Of a DNA stretch of 64,000 nucleotides, positions 22,901 to 37,224 are shown piece by piece (position 1 is the stretch's first letter; each line of letters begins with the position of its first letter). Made by a program: the position numbers and the translations under genes. Source of the DNA: Campylorhamphus procurvoides (Eukaryota > Chordata > Aves > Passeriformes > Dendrocolaptidae); NCBI GenBank assembly GCA_013396655.1, contig WBMV01001906.1, positions 1,332,166-1,396,165 on the forward strand. The letters run 5' to 3'. The notes below the pieces were generated by a model that was given only the letters and a program-made list of their open reading frames with translations, was not told the origin of the DNA and made no database searches.

Positions 22901-25900
22901 GAGAAATGTAAACTCTCCATCCTTTATCAGCTACTCAGTAGCTCGCTCTCAAAGTGATTGAAAGATAGAATTATGTTTGGTTTGCTGACTATGGGAGGAA
23001 AAAAATTCATGAGCTGTTTGGGTTTAGTGAGTTATTAGGGAAGCCAGTCCGCTGAGCACCTCATCCATCATGGGGCTCTTTCCTCAACCATTGTTTAAAT
23101 AAGATGTCCATGCACTGTGTCCCCAGTACTTCATCCAGCAATTCACAAAAAAGCTAGAGGGGCTTGGTGTTTAACTTGGGTGTGCTATGAAAAAAGGCAG
23201 TGGTTGTAGCAAACCACGGCTGAACAGGATCATGTACAACAAAGCAGCTGTTTCTCAAAGAGGTAATATATGAGAAAAAGCCAAGGGTGTCAGAGGGTGG
23301 ACTTTAAGGTGGCTTAGAACCAGAATGAGGAATGTACTTGAGAAAGATAATTGCAAAATACTTTCTCCCCCACTCATTTCATTGCCCTGCAGGGGTCTCT
23401 TGTAATCCATGCTTCACTTTCCGGGAACTCTGGTGTTTCCAACACATGAGCAAATGGGTTCCAAATGCAAATAAGGAAATTTTTTTTGTCCTCTTTCACA
23501 TAGGTACATATACACACTTAAATTAATAGCTCAAAGTTTTGGCAAATAATTTCAACAGTGAGAAATTCACAATGCAATTCTTCTTTTGCCTCAAGTAGAA
23601 CACCCAGTTATATAAATATTCCTTCAGAATGGGGAGTAACATTTTGCTTCATGATTACTGCTTACTTTTTAGATGTTGTAGATTCCAGTGGGATTACTTA
23701 AAGTTAAGCATGTATTTAATTGCTTTTGCTGGATGAGGATATTCTCAACTCTGCAACTGCACCTGGTCTATTGTCACGTACATAATGACTGTTATATTTT
23801 CCCATTAAGCTACTGCATTTATTCTTCACTCTGATAACTCATAAACCCACCATGAGTCATAAGAAGCTTCTACCATTAAGTTTCCCATTTTTCTGATTCA
23901 TTTCAGAGTGGAAATGGTTGGAAATTGCATTACATGTGATTTGCCTTGTGATCTCTGTAAAGCTAATTACCAGTTAAAATTCAATGGGGAACGAACCAAA
24001 ATATTTTTTTATGAGTTCCAAATAAAGGACAGTACATGTTGATACACATTTAAAGCTATTTAGCATTTTTAGCTAAGACTGTACAGTTTCAAGGAATTTT
24101 GAAATTAATCCTTCCCTCCCCTCGCTTTTGGTGGTCTTTATGTGCCAGGCATGTATGAAGGGTACTGAAAGTGTGACTGTGCTGACAGTTTTCCATTGCC
24201 TCTGCTCATGAGAACTGTGCTGCTCATAAAAATGCTTCACCTCCAGGGCTGGCAATTTGGCACTTCTAGCTAGTTATTTTCAAATGGGCTCTTTATGCAA
24301 ATAGGCTGGGTTTGATTGAATTCAAGTATAAAAAATCAGGAACAGCTTCAAACCCCAAAATGTTCCATTTCAGCCACAAGAAAATACTGAAATTGCCTGA
24401 TTTAAGGGACATAATTTAAGAAATCAGTCTTTCTCCTCTCCTTGGTTCTTCAGTGGGGAGCTTTATCAGATGTGATACTCTGAGGGACTAGTTATAGGTC
24501 CTGCTCAGGAGAAATTCTTGCCTTCCTGTACTGGCATGGAAATTAATCTCTGCACAGAAGCTACCTTTTGGCATCATAAACCCAAGGCAGCAGGAATACC
24601 TCCCAAGGGGGGTGAATAAAGTTAGGCAGAGAGGCCTGCTTGCCTGAAAATAGATGTCTACATCTGCTTCTGACGTGCACCTGGGCTTAAAGGGATGTTA
24701 TGTAAAAGTGCTCAGTGGTGTCCTAGTTAGTTTGTTTCGGTAGCCCTCTGTAAAATTGTGTAGGTTGTTAAATACGTTAAAAAAATTTAAAAATTAAAAA
24801 AATAAAAAGGTATGCGTGTGGACTTTGTTCTGGATACCAAAATGAAAAGAGTTGGCATACTTTGTTTTGCTCCATATGGTGCATTCCATGTCACCTTTCA
24901 TTTCAGACATTTCCAAATAATAAAGGAAAAAGAACAGACCTGTGTAGCACATGGAAATGTAGAGCTTGTCTTGAGTAGGCAGGGTTAAAGATGGCCAGTC
25001 TCAAAAGGCACCACAGGCTGTGGGTGCAAGCACCAGTTTGGAATTGGGCAGGGGCTGTATTTGAATGTGGAAGAGTTTGTGTGTGATCAACAACCATGCA
25101 TCTTGTTAGGAGTACCTGGAGGAGTCTTGTGTAGGAGAAGGTGGAATAAATATTGTCACATTTGTCTCCTAAAATTAACCTATTTTTCTCAGTTTAATGG
25201 TTACTGCAGCTTTAATTTCCACTCAGCAGCAGGCTTTTGTAGTGTTCATCTCTGAATTGTGAAGGGAAGCTCGTCTTCTTCTACAAGTAGCAGAATGGGA
25301 CAAAAGTAACTAAGTGACATCATGGAAAAGATGGTCCTTTGATTTTGATGTGTGGATAGAAAATGGCTGTGACTGGAGATGTTTTATTTGGGGCAATAGC
25401 TGCTGCCCTCATCCAGCAGTTGCTGAGTCAGGTGCTGCAAGTTGTCCAGCACACATTGCTAGGCATTGCTAGCAGTGCTTGTGAGTGCAGTTCAATCCAT
25501 GCTGCACTCCCAAGCTGGCACTTTCAGCCAAGTTCTGTTAGGGCCAGTTTTGTGATGGCCAAAGCACTGAGCCCCAGTGGCAGAAAAGCACTTTGACAAC
25601 TGCTGTTTCTTCAGTCTCCATAACAGATTAACTGGTGACCCAGTGACTTGCTCTAGCTCTGCTTTTTTAGGTGGAAGAAAGCTTATTCTTCATAATCCTT
25701 TGTGAGCCTGCTGGGAATGTAGGTTAGTCTTTTGCTCTAGAGAGGAACTTCAGATTTTCCTCAGTAAAGGGAATCAAATCCATTGGCCATGACTGAAGCC
25801 AGCTGTTCGGGATAATGCTGGAACTCCATTAAAATAAAACCAGTCAGCCCCACGTCCCAGGTGGGACTTCTTGAGCCACTGCCTGTACTAATATGTATCT

Positions 25901-28889
25901 CCTATAATGGGTGCCATTTCAGGAAAAAGGCAGAAAAAATCTCTGGTTTACTGCTCTATGAAATTAAGGTGCAGATCAGCCCCTTTCTTGCAGAGCAACT
26001 CTGAACTATTTGTGTGGAGTGAATTATGACTTATCGTTTTGGTGACAAAAATAAACTTTTATTGCTTTGTATTTGTCAGCCTTGCAGATTCAGCACAGCT
26101 GAGAATGAGTGAGCTGGAGTCTATTCTGCTGGCAGGTAGCTCCCAGAATCATTAACTACTTGCTCTCTTCATTGAGAACCATTAACTATTTCCCTATCTT
26201 TATTGTTCCTGCTGATGCACAAGCTTGAAGGACTCAGCTGGAGTCTCAGAAAACTGTAAGAGTCTTCAGGGCTGGCAATTAGAAAAACCATCTTTTATTC
26301 CCTTCTAAATTGAGCAAGGTTGATTTGGAAGGCAAAGAAAGTAAATACATTACTGATATTTCACAAGGTCACCTTAGAGAGTCTAATCATCTTTTAATTT
26401 GGAGCAGTGCCTTTGGAAGGTGGCAGGCAGCACTATATAGTGCAGGAAAGGGTGATACCCTTTCATCAGTGGCTTTGACTTTAAAAAAATCAGTGCATTA
26501 ATGCTTTTGTGAAGTCAAGACATGAAAGAAAAGTTAATAGTAAAAATTCTTCCAATAATCTGTATCTCTTCAGGGTAAAGAAGAATGCCTGTAAAAGCAG
26601 TGTTTGCTCTCACTCATAGGTGTTGCATTTCTGAAATGAACATTAGTAGGTTTCTGAAAGTCTGTGTTTTGTTCCACAGTGCTTAACTGGTTGGCAAAGG
26701 ATAAATCAATGACAGGTTCTCATATACAACCTGCATGAATGTATCCAGCATTTAAATAGTTTATCTGCAATTCTAATGGGTTGCATTACTGGTGAATTAA
26801 AGCTCAGCCTCTGCCAAGATTTCAGTGGTGACTTTGGCTCTCTAAGTACCAAGGAGACCAGTGGAGAATTCATCAAATTCAGATGTAACCTGCTATTGAA
26901 AATACTGCAAACAGAAGAGGAGCAGGGAGCAGATGCACACTATCATTCCTATTACAAATGGTATTTTCTAGAAATCTCCTTTTAGTTAGACATATGCGAA
27001 TATGAATAAGTCTCATGAAATGTCATGTCTCCTTCAGATAAAGCTGGGATAAGCAGTTAATTTTTGAAATGCTGAAGAGGAGTTGTAAAGAAGGTAAGGG
27101 GTAAGAGATTTGCTCAGCCCTGCAGACTGTGTGGTATTTTAATGATTTTTGCATAAAGAACAGCAGTTTTGGTTTTCAGAGGAAACTAATAGTTTGAGTC
27201 TCCTTTAGCTCAGAGTACCAATTCTGAGTGCTCTCCTGGAGCCTGTCCTCAAGGCATTCGAAACATGGATTCCCTGTTAAGGCATATCGCCTTTCCAATT
27301 TGCCTCGTTTCCCATTTCTGCTAATAATGAAAATAAATTCCGTCTGCTTACCAGTCCTCATCCCCAAGCTCTCAGCAGATCAGTGTGGCAGGTAGTGATT
27401 TGGAATCGCCTCTTTGCTTACACTGGAAAATTGTTTTCATTAAGTTTTTCCAAGAAATGCAGCAGAAGTTCAGTTGCTCCAGCTTTTTCATGACAGGAGA
27501 GATGTAACTCAGGATAGTTGGTCAGATGATCTCTAGGTAGGGTTGCCCACCTCAGGTGCTTATCTTAGTGGGCCTGAACCATCCATCATGACAAGGAACT
27601 CACAATTCCCAGCCAGAGCTGGCAGACGTACCAGGAAAGGCTCTTCACGCTCTGGAGCACTGTGCCCTCACTGCACAGCAATAATCTCTGTGTTGCCATT
27701 AATAAAATCTCTGGTGATTTCTGTCATACCTGAACATGATTCTCTCTGTCCTCAAACAAGGGTCGTTTTTTTTTCCCTTTTGTACATTGTCAAGCTCATG
27801 ATCTCATCAGGCAGTCTCTTCTGGCAGTGAAAAGATTTCAAAAGGCTTCCATCTCCAATTTCTTACAAACAGAAAAAGCACTGTGTTTGTGAAAATCCAT
27901 ATGAGCAACTGAGGCCACTGGAGGAAACTAATACTTGTAAAATTAGGAGTCTTTGAGAAAGGTAACAATTGGCTTACAGCATAGTATTGCAAAGAAAAGT
28001 GGGTTTCAATAACTATAAAGACTGGTACTGTGTTACAGAGCATCTCTCTCTTTCCTGGACTGTGCCAGTGCTGTTCTATTCCCTTGTGCTTTTCATTGGA
28101 ACTTAACACTGAACCCATTCTGATATTTTGCTTATCACCAGGGCACACTCGGGGTTTTGTTTCAAAAGTGGATGGGAGCTGCAGATCTGCACAGCACAGC
28201 ATTTTGACTCAGGGCAAGTAACAGTAATACCACTTTACTGGAGATAAGTCTTCCTTTTCTTTGATTTCAATTGTGATTTTCATGATTTTGTCTCAATTTT
28301 TTACCCCACAACTTTGATTTGGTAAGGAGAGACAGTTAGCAAAGAACATTAAAACCTGTTCCAGCATTAATATATTTGCCTACCTTGACAAACTTGTTTT
28401 GCAGTCGAACGGAAGGGCCATCTGTGTAAGGAAAAGAAATGGCTGGGGCTAAACCTTGGGATCACAATTTTGAACAAGTTTTGACTGATTTTCAAAGTCA
28501 ATTAAGTCCTTTTATGTCTTTGCAGACGTTTTCTGTGGTGAACATCTTCAGTGAGTGTGTTCTTTTCAAAGTTATAGAGCATTCTAGTTGTGAGCCGTCT
28601 TTCTTGAAGTTGCTAGTGAGGATTTCTGAAGATCCATGGGGTTTTCTAACAGTGTCCTAGACCTTGGATGCCTTTCCTTATGTAAAGTAACCTGAAGCAC
28701 TCATCCTGAAGGAACAATCTATATAGATTAATGGATTTCCTGAGTACCTACATGGTATTTAATTATAGATTAGCATTAGCTGATGGGCACATTGAAGTGT
28801 TATGTTGTGATTTGGGCAGTTTTGTGTGGTTCTGTATTTCCCCCTGTCAATAGAAATGCCAATAACAGTAATTTAAAAAAAGAAGGTGC
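19971..28889. other. Long non-coding stretch, mostly featureless
   Basis: No recognised repeat apart from an A/T-rich run at 24778-24809. An exon-like segment on the minus strand at 28384-28421 is discussed in the findings. A GC-richer block at 22530-22700 has no recognisable content. Confidence 0.55.
24778..24809 (+). repeat. A/T-rich low-complexity run
   Basis: Runs of A interrupted by TTT, TT and T. Possibly an old poly(A)-like remnant, but no element lies next to it. Confidence 0.8.
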
Positions 28890-28900
28890 TTTTTTTTTTT
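28890..28900 (+). repeat. T homopolymer
   Basis: Eleven consecutive T followed by CCTAG. Confidence 0.9.
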
Positions 28901-31900
28901 CCTAGGCAGCACATAAACATTTCTGGTGGTAATGATCTCCCCTAACATTAAGTATTAATTTAGCAACCTGTCACTTATATGAGGGCAGACTTTGATGTTA
29001 TCATTTATTCATTTCTTGGCTCACAGTTCAAGTCACTTATAGTATCATTGATGGATTTTCTACTAGAGCCTTTTTGCCCTTCACCCTGTTTGCTCTGGGC
29101 TCCTGTCTGGGATGATACCAGCAGAGAAGCTCCCTTGGCACAGATGCAAAGGTTTTTCAAGAATGCTTTTGATTGCAAGTTCTTCTCCTGCTCCTTTACT
29201 GCAGTACCTTCACTTTCACTATAGGATAAGAGTTCAGGCTGCCAGGCCCACTGGTAGGTGCAGCAGTACTCCATGATCCTTTGTTTACCCACCTCAGAGC
29301 AGGTTCTGTTACCTGCAGGGCACTCCGGTCCTTCAGGCACACTGAAAAATCCCAGTGACATAAAACACTTTTCCTCTAATCTCTAATTGGAGAAATACCT
29401 GGAAGTCTTTGAATTTTCTCTGATTTTTTTTTTTAATCAGTCCTAAGTTTCTTTCCATTGCACTGGTCCAGAGAATTGATCTTCATTCAAGAAATTTCTC
29501 CTTAGTGTTGCCCCTTTGTATGAATATGCAGTAGTGCATGTTCATTGAGTGCTCTACGATTGCAACATTCTGTATATGGATTATAAATAATTGTGCTGCT
29601 CCATGCATCCATAGAGGCTTAAACAGGTAGAATTATGAGCTGCATATTTTTCAAATTTATATTTAAAAAATACTCAGTGAAGGAAACTTGAGCGTGTAGC
29701 TGTATGAAAATCTACCTTTTCTCTGTTATTTGTAAAAAGGCAGTAGTGGTCATATTATAAAGCACACGTAACACCCAGTGACTTCATCTGGCACTGCGAA
29801 TGCTCAGCACTTTGTAATAATCAGCCCCACATTTCCTGATAATTATTCCCATGAGGCTCTCTCATCTCAATTTTTCTGTAACTAATATAATCCAAACTAT
29901 ATTATCCTATTAGGAGGCTTATTTTTTTCCTCCAGCAAGCAACATGTGGCAGTCTGCTTAGCACGAAGGGAAGCAGTGGCAGTGTTCTCCCTGTATTGTC
30001 TGTGTTAAAGGAGATAATTTAGGCTGTAAATAGGGAAGATTGAGCTTGTTGAGTTAAAATGAGAACATTAATTCTTGAATGGAGCCCTGCTTTTATGCTT
30101 TTGTTCCTTCATTATTAATTTTACATATCTTGGCTATCTCTATAGAGGATGGGGAGAGAGGCTGCTTCGAAGTACAATTTACAGCACCTACCTCTGGTCT
30201 CCGGGATAAGCAGGCTGTTCCTTTGCACCAGCTGGGGAATGCAGCCCCAGAGCTCAGTGGTGACATCTCCACTTAGGCACGTCAGCTGCTTGGCATGCTC
30301 AGGATAGAGAGGAAAGATAACATTCAAGAGGAACTGCTATGGTTTTTAAAGTGCTTCTACATTACAGTAAGTAATGAATTACCAGTCAGGCATAATGCCA
30401 GGTTTGAGCTGATGGGAACTCTCATCACAAGGAGATACAAAGGCAGCTGTGTTGTCAAAACTTTGAGCTGCTGCACAGCCTTTTGAACAAGAAATAGCGT
30501 GTTACAAAAAAGCATTTCTATTTCTCTCCTTTTCCCACCTCCAAGATTACATCCTTTCTGTTCCTTCAGAGCTAGGCAGCTTGAAACACGCTGCACTATT
30601 TCCATCTACATTATACCAAGTTAAAATTGCAAAGAGAAGTGATGCTTGGACAGTCAGAATTCAGCCAATTGAAAAAGCTGAAAGGCAAAAGTGTTAATTT
30701 TAGCTAACCTGATGCACAGCACAGAGCAGATGGTGTTCAGGTTTTCACAAAAGCACTGTGAAAACAGGTATTTTTCAGGTGTCTGAATAGCCAGGGAAGC
30801 CACTGGAAGTATTTCCTTTCCTGCTGGGAAGTTCTCAGGTGAACCTCCTTTTTCTGTTTGTTAAATAGCAGTCTCTGTTTATGGAACTGAAACTTTTGGC
30901 ATATTTTGTGTGCCACCCATAAAATGGCATTTACCTGCTGTTTGTGTGCTGTGTTCACAGAGATGCTCAGTCTTATGAAGGGACACTAGCTCAGCCTTCA
31001 AGCTCAAAACTCTCCCTTCCCTTCTTTTATTATCTCTTTCCCTCATTCCTTACTGTTTAAGCTTAGTAGAAAAACAGGTTGATGGACAGGAAGAAAAGGC
31101 AAATCTAGCAGTTGTGAATATCTTTGATAAGCATTATTGCCATGAGCCATGACTGAAGGCAGACACCCCTGAGCAGAGGATGGTTTGTGTATATTTACTC
31201 GGCATGGTGTTCTTCAGTGCAAGGGAAAGCTGGTTACAGTGAGGCCTCCTGTGCTCCCGTCAATCACTGTGACAGTGGTGGCAGAACCCCTGTTGAACTG
31301 CCTCTTGCATAATAGAACATCTATGGTGAGAGTCCCTTCATTATAACCTTGCCCAGGCTGGTGGCTTTCCCAAATTATTCCCCTGTTCAACTACCCCAGT
31401 GCAATAGCACAGCTGTGAATGCTGGAAGTCATGATGCAAGTGCTCACAGTGCCTCTCTTCCCCTCCCTGCCTGTGCTGATGCAGCTGTAGGGAGAGCTCC
31501 TACAGAACTCCAAACAAAGAGGGAACCAGCTGTGCTGGGTTAAAGAGGGGGAGCCCTTGGTGGCATTAGCCTTTTGGTGATGAAACATATCACAAATTAC
31601 AGGGTTGCTGCCACACACTCTCTGCTGTGAGGGGAAGGGGCCAGTGGGCAATTTGAAAGTAAGTCCTGAAAGTTTAAATACTTTGGATTCGTTTCATGGA
31701 GAACTAAACGTCAGCCACCTCCTGCTGTCATTTAGATCCAGCAGCTGGTGTGCAGTTTTTGTGTTACTCTCCAGCCCACGGCCCAGTGCCAGGTTGACAG
31801 ATGACTTGCTAGTTAAGTCAGCATTCAGTGAACTCCTGTATTGTCTGTGTTTCTTCCTCATCTTTTTATGTGAAATAGTTAAGCAATCCTGATCTTTGGG

Positions 31901-34900
31901 CTTTGGATGTTTCTGTTAAACAGGGCACATGCAGATCAGGCAAACCCATGATTGAGTGATTGAAACATGCCTTTTGTAAACTCTCTGCTTGCACTGGACA
32001 TCTACTCTCTAGCTCTGTATGTGAAAACTTAATGTAGAGATAGAGCTCATGCCTGAGGCAAAGAACTTTTGAAACAGGTTTGGGTTTTTTCAAATTGCTC
32101 ACAGAAATCTTTACCTTCTTGAGAACCCTTTGAAGCATGGATGGCATTTGAAATTGTTCTGTGTATAATTTAAACATGCATTTCAGCTGCAGGTTAGAGA
32201 CAACATTACATAGTTTATTTGTTTGGTCAACAAGGAATGTGTTTTTCAAAGATTTCATCCTCACAAGCAGGACTAAGGCATAAAAGAACACTGATACTGT
32301 TTTCCTGCTTGCTAAGGTGGTAAAGTTACAACCAGGCTGTTACCTTGTGAATTAGACACCTGGTGCTGCTGACAAACACCTGAATATCTGTTTTTCTGCA
32401 CAAGCTCAAGAAGTGGTCTTGAATTCTTTCCCCCCCAAATCCCCACCCCTCTTTTCTCACAAGTCAGTGCCCCAGCGCTGCAGAGAAAGCTACCCTGGAT
32501 TATGCCTGTTGGCCAAGTCTATTGCCTAGACTTGATTTTACAAACCAAAGTTATGTGTGTCCACAATATACTTCGCAAGACTTTCCAGGTGAGTGTTCCT
32601 TGGGGTTGGAGAGTTAGTTTGGAGTTATCTAATGAGTGTTCAGATAAACTCCTGAGTGGAACAGCTGGTTTTGAAATTTTTTGGTTTTCAATAGACTTCA
32701 TATTCCTCAAATTTACCTCTGATAAGTGTTTAGCAAAAGTGTGTGTGCCACTGAAAGCTTTAAGCTAAGGCTAATGAGAGCCTCATAAAAACTTATGCAT
32801 CATCTCCTGAACAGAAAGTTTCACCTTCAGAGTCCAGGATCAAAAGCACCATAGAAATCATTGCTCTGATGTCTCTATTGAAAAGACAGTATCATTAGTA
32901 CATTTTCCTAAGTGATATCTCTCTCTAGTGTGCATTACCATTAAAAGTTCCAGTACTTAAATCTCTATTACTTTCCTTTTGAAATGAGGTTTCATTCAGT
33001 GCCATCCCTGGCTGCTTGAACTGTGAATGATTGGCTCTGCATGGAGCGCTCTGTAACCCTGCTCACTGAGGGAGCCATAGAAAAAGAGATGTTACCATCA
33101 AGTCTATTTTGCATATGCAGTAGCTGTGTGTAATTACTGAGCCTGGGATTCGCAGCTCTGCTGACCCTGACTGCCCCAGTGTGCTTTGGGCAGGTTTTGT
33201 GACAGTTTAAACAAACATCGTTTCAAAGGATTACAAAGACTGCAGTTCTTATTTCTGTTATGCAAGGTAGAAGAATGGGCAACTAGTATATAATACATAC
33301 AATGTTATTAAAATATGTCCTTTGTTGAAGGACAATAACTTAAGGGCCTGCCCTTATGAGGTTATTAACTCATAATTTTCAGATTATTCTCTATGGATCC
33401 CTGGAGGTATATTAGCCACTTCTGAGAGATCTGAGGAAGGTAATTAAGAAAGGCAAGAATATTATTTTTGTGCTGACATTGGGGAATCCAAAGGGAAATG
33501 CTTAAGGGTCTGCAAATCAGCAGAGAACAAAAAAAAAGGCTGAACTCTACTGAATGAGAATTTCTAGGGAATACATGAGTATACCCTGTATTTTTCAGGT
33601 CATTTTAATAGGAAATGTTTGATCTTCCTTAGCAGATTTCAAATTTTGTAATACCATCGTATCTTGGAGACATCTTAAGGGTAGATGCTGTAAAAGGTCA
33701 TATTAACTTGTATATTCTTGGCAGAAAATAGCAGTGGATGACTGAACTACCAGCCTGGTAACTTACGTAGGCTTTCATGAGTAATGAAGATTGCTTTTTC
33801 ACTCATGTTCTTTACGATTGTTACACCAAACACCAGTTTCTCAAAAAGGTGCTTGGTGCATCTGTGGCAAGGACACCTAAGGGGAAGAAAGATACTCGTG
33901 CTCATCTGACATAAATCTGCTTTGCTTTAATGGAGTTTTTAGTGAAGTATGCAGATATGCTCTAGCAGGATTTAACCTCAAAGACTTAAACAGCAAGTGG
34001 AAACTTCTGATTTCTGGTTGTGTCTTGAGAACTTCTGGAAAGATTAGGTCATACAGGAGCTTTATTTACTTTGGTGTTCTGAGGAAGTGAACAGGAAGGT
34101 ATTAAAGCATTGCTGACCTTGGTTGTGACCCACGGCGTTGTCTGGGCCCGCAGCAGTCTGTGATATGAGGGTATCGAACTCTGGCAGTGGGATTCCTAAT
34201 GAGTCCTGAGATGGAGCTATAGGTGATATCTAGGGGTCTGCAGCGGGTGTGTTGTGTGTGCATTGCCATGTGCAGGTGCAAACAGCACGGCTGTGGTTGC
34301 TGCCCTGTTAGCAACTGGAGTGGTCTGAACTTCTGCAAAGCAGCCTCTGCCTGAGCTCCTCTGTGGCCTTGGGAAAATCATTGAGGAAAGTACAGTACAC
34401 ACAGAAACCATCTGTTCCCAGGCTTATAAAAGACTCCCTCCCCACCCAATTTAAACTCTTTTTGTTCTAATGAGGCTGAGGAGTTTGTGTAGCCCCAGAC
34501 TGTGCTTTACTGTTGCAGCTTTGTCCTCTCTGTATTTGCTGTTCTGCATAGGGCAAATTTACAGAGAAGCTCTGCTGGGGCTGAGAGTAGATCCTTTGAC
34601 TTGGAAAATGCCTCTGAATAAATTATCCACTGTGAAAGAACAATGCATATTCTACCCAAGAGACAGAAAAATGAAACAATAAAGGATTTTCTTAAAATAG
34701 TTCCTGAGAACTTGGGCTCCCTGAAGGAAAATAAGGCTTCTGGAGGGTGAGACAGAGAATCCATTTCAGGAACGTGCCTCCCTTCAGTAATCGTATAAAG
34801 GTGAGGTATCAAACTGGGAATGCCCCCCAGCTGGCAGCTTTGAGGGTGTTGGGCAGCACAGGTACAGCCTGGCAGCTGCAGCCAGGAGTCGTGCTGGGGC

Positions 34901-36702
34901 AGAGAGAGCTGGACACATGTGATGCTGCATGTGAATCCAGACAGAAGATAGAGTTTCCCACTGTAGGCTTTCTAGCCAGGAGTTCAAAGGATAGTTACTT
35001 ACCTTCTTTGATTATTTTTTGATGATCATCATTTATTGTTTTCTGAGAACAAGAGCATTCCCACAAGCTCAACATTTCTTGCAATGCATGGGAAATGTGA
35101 AAAGCTTGTAACATTTCGTTTGTTTCCCTCTGTTGTTGTTATAACAGAGCTGGATACAAACTCGCTTCCGTGCTGAATGTGTGTGTTAGCATCTCTTCAG
35201 AAACCAAGAAACGTTCCGAGGAATACTTGTGGGCACGTGGTGAAATTTGAATCATTTTTATACAGAAAACAGGATTAAATGTTCATAGGAGCACCTTTGG
35301 GCCTTGTTGCCAACAGGTACATAGGATTCCCAACATGTCCCTGAAAATAAATAGTTTGTGTTTTGAGGCAAAACAAACTCCATTGATACTGAAAACTGTA
35401 AATAAAGATACTGAAAACAAGGTCTTTATTTTGGGCTGATTAGAAGCCTGCCTCACAGAAAGCTGACTACTGCCAAATGTCATGGGGATGAGGGACTTAA
35501 ACATGTCACTGCAGAATGCACTGCGAGTTCCTTCATGATGAAGTCTCAGATAAATTGGAAACACCTCAAACCTACATCTTGGGAAAGCCAAACAAATTTC
35601 AGATGGAAATGAATGGAAATTAATTCAGGGTGTAGACTTAAATCCAGCCTCTAGGGACGCAGTAATTGTGCCTTTTAGAAAATGGCCTCCTGCTCTTTGC
35701 ATTTTAACTGTCTGTAATTACTTTTGTGGTTTGTTGGTTGTTGAGGAGCTTGACAAGCTGGGAATTGGCAGATTCAGTGTTGCCTTTATTTACAGTGCTT
35801 TTGCCAAGTCATTAAGTCAGCAATAGGAGGCTTTGTTCTGACAAAACTAATCCCCTCAGTATGGTGAGACACCACATTTTCGTTTTAACTTTGTGCTGCC
35901 ATTTAAAACTGTGTTGGCCAAGATTTTTGTGTTGGCATGAATTGTCAGAACACCAAAATCAGTATAGATAAGCCAGATTTTCTTTCCTCCATCCCTGTCA
36001 TATTTTGTCTTCTCTCACAAAGAACTGTGCAAAGCTGATTATGGCTAGGGCATTCTGTGGCCCTGGGTGACTTAAGTTGCTCCAGCAGGGATATACTTGC
36101 CGTGCCAAAGGGACAGGGGATAGGAAATCACTCCTGCAGGCCTGGAGAGAGCCAGATAGCCCCAGGAGCTTTCAGAAGTGTTGGATTTGCTCGCTCCACA
36201 AATGCAGCAGTATTGCCCTCTGACCACTCGGTCTGATCCGCCCGGCTCTGCCAGTGCTGCCTTCGAAGAAGGAGGAAGGGCTGGTGCATCACTCTTGTGT
36301 TGCTGGGCTCCAGGATTGCTGAATAACCACTGTAGGGCAGAGCCCAGCGCTGTGCTTTGTAAAGAGCACGGGGATGCTTTGATACCAAGAGTGATACAAA
36401 TGCTAATCGCTGTTATAATTCTTCCTTAAGAAGTGGGGGCATGTTTTTCTCATTATTCTGCAGGTCTCCGTGTCCTTGTACAATTAGGTCCTGACCTCAT
36501 CAGAATAACATTTGAATTGGAAACGAGCAAATATCTAACATCTTTACACTGAAATTCCCTCAATTCTATTAGCCCTGAATGTATTAAACCCCGATGTTAA
36601 TGGTGATTCTCTGGCACCAGCAGAGTTCTAAGTAACTTATAAAAACTGGGATAAAATCTGTACTGGCTGCTGCAGCTGTGTCTCTTGTCCATTTTGCCAT
36701 GG
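28901..36702. other. Long non-coding stretch, nothing recognisable
   Basis: No repeat family, RNA gene or convincing exon. It is unique-looking sequence with scattered short frames on both strands. AT-rich parts near 29740-29920 contain several TAAT and ATTA words and could hold regulatory elements, but nothing proves this. Confidence 0.55.
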
Positions 36703-36755
36703 ATCATAGAATCACCTAAGCTGGAAAAGACCCTTAAGATCCTATCCAAGTTGAA
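36703..36755 (-). mobile_element. CR1 3' tail, minus strand
   Basis: ATCATAGAATCACCTAAGCT at 36703 onward is the reverse complement of the conserved avian CR1 3' end, whose tail carries the ATTCTATGAT-type repeat. The similarity continues through GGAAAAGACCCTTAAGATC and fades near 36755. Only about 50 bp of the element is clear. CR1 pieces on the same strand lie about 470 bp away at 37225-37640, and both may come from one rearranged insertion. Confidence 0.8.
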
Positions 36756-37224
36756 TTAAGAGGGGGAACTTGCTGAAGAACTTTCCCATTTTCAGGAATA
36801 AGGAATCCTCGCTGGTACTTCCTTTAGGGCCCCAGTGAGCAAGCCCAAAGCCTGCACATAGTGACACTGACTGAGGGCTTTGGCATCTGTAGTGCTGTTA
36901 CCCATCTGTCCATGCTCACTGTTCACAGGAGGACTCTGCTTTATGAGTGCCGCAGTGGTGGAGGGGCAGAGATGTTTCCTCTTCTGTCTATGTATCAACA
37001 AAATACTTGTCAGTATTTTAGTATTCACCTGAAACTGAGGAGAGTTGTTGTAGGCAGAAACAAAGGAAGGTGTTCAAGAAGCTGCAAGAACATCAGAGGA
37101 TACAAATTGCTAAGACCTGGGCACATCTTATGTAGTCGCCAAGATGATTCTATCAACTATATCATGGTTATTTCCCGCAATGTTTGAGTTTTCTCTTGGA
37201 TTCTGTTTTGGACAGATGCTTCTG
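36756..37224. other. Unassigned spacer between two CR1 pieces
   Basis: I could not match this stretch to the CR1 region expected between the reverse transcriptase and the tail. It is also too short for the intact interval. It is either unrelated sequence between two insertions or a heavily altered CR1 interior. Confidence 0.4.

Noticed and set aside
31577..31663. Second C/D-like pair (GTGATGA ... CTGA)
   Set aside because: Spacing is acceptable but the flanks do not pair and no internal C' or D' boxes are evident.
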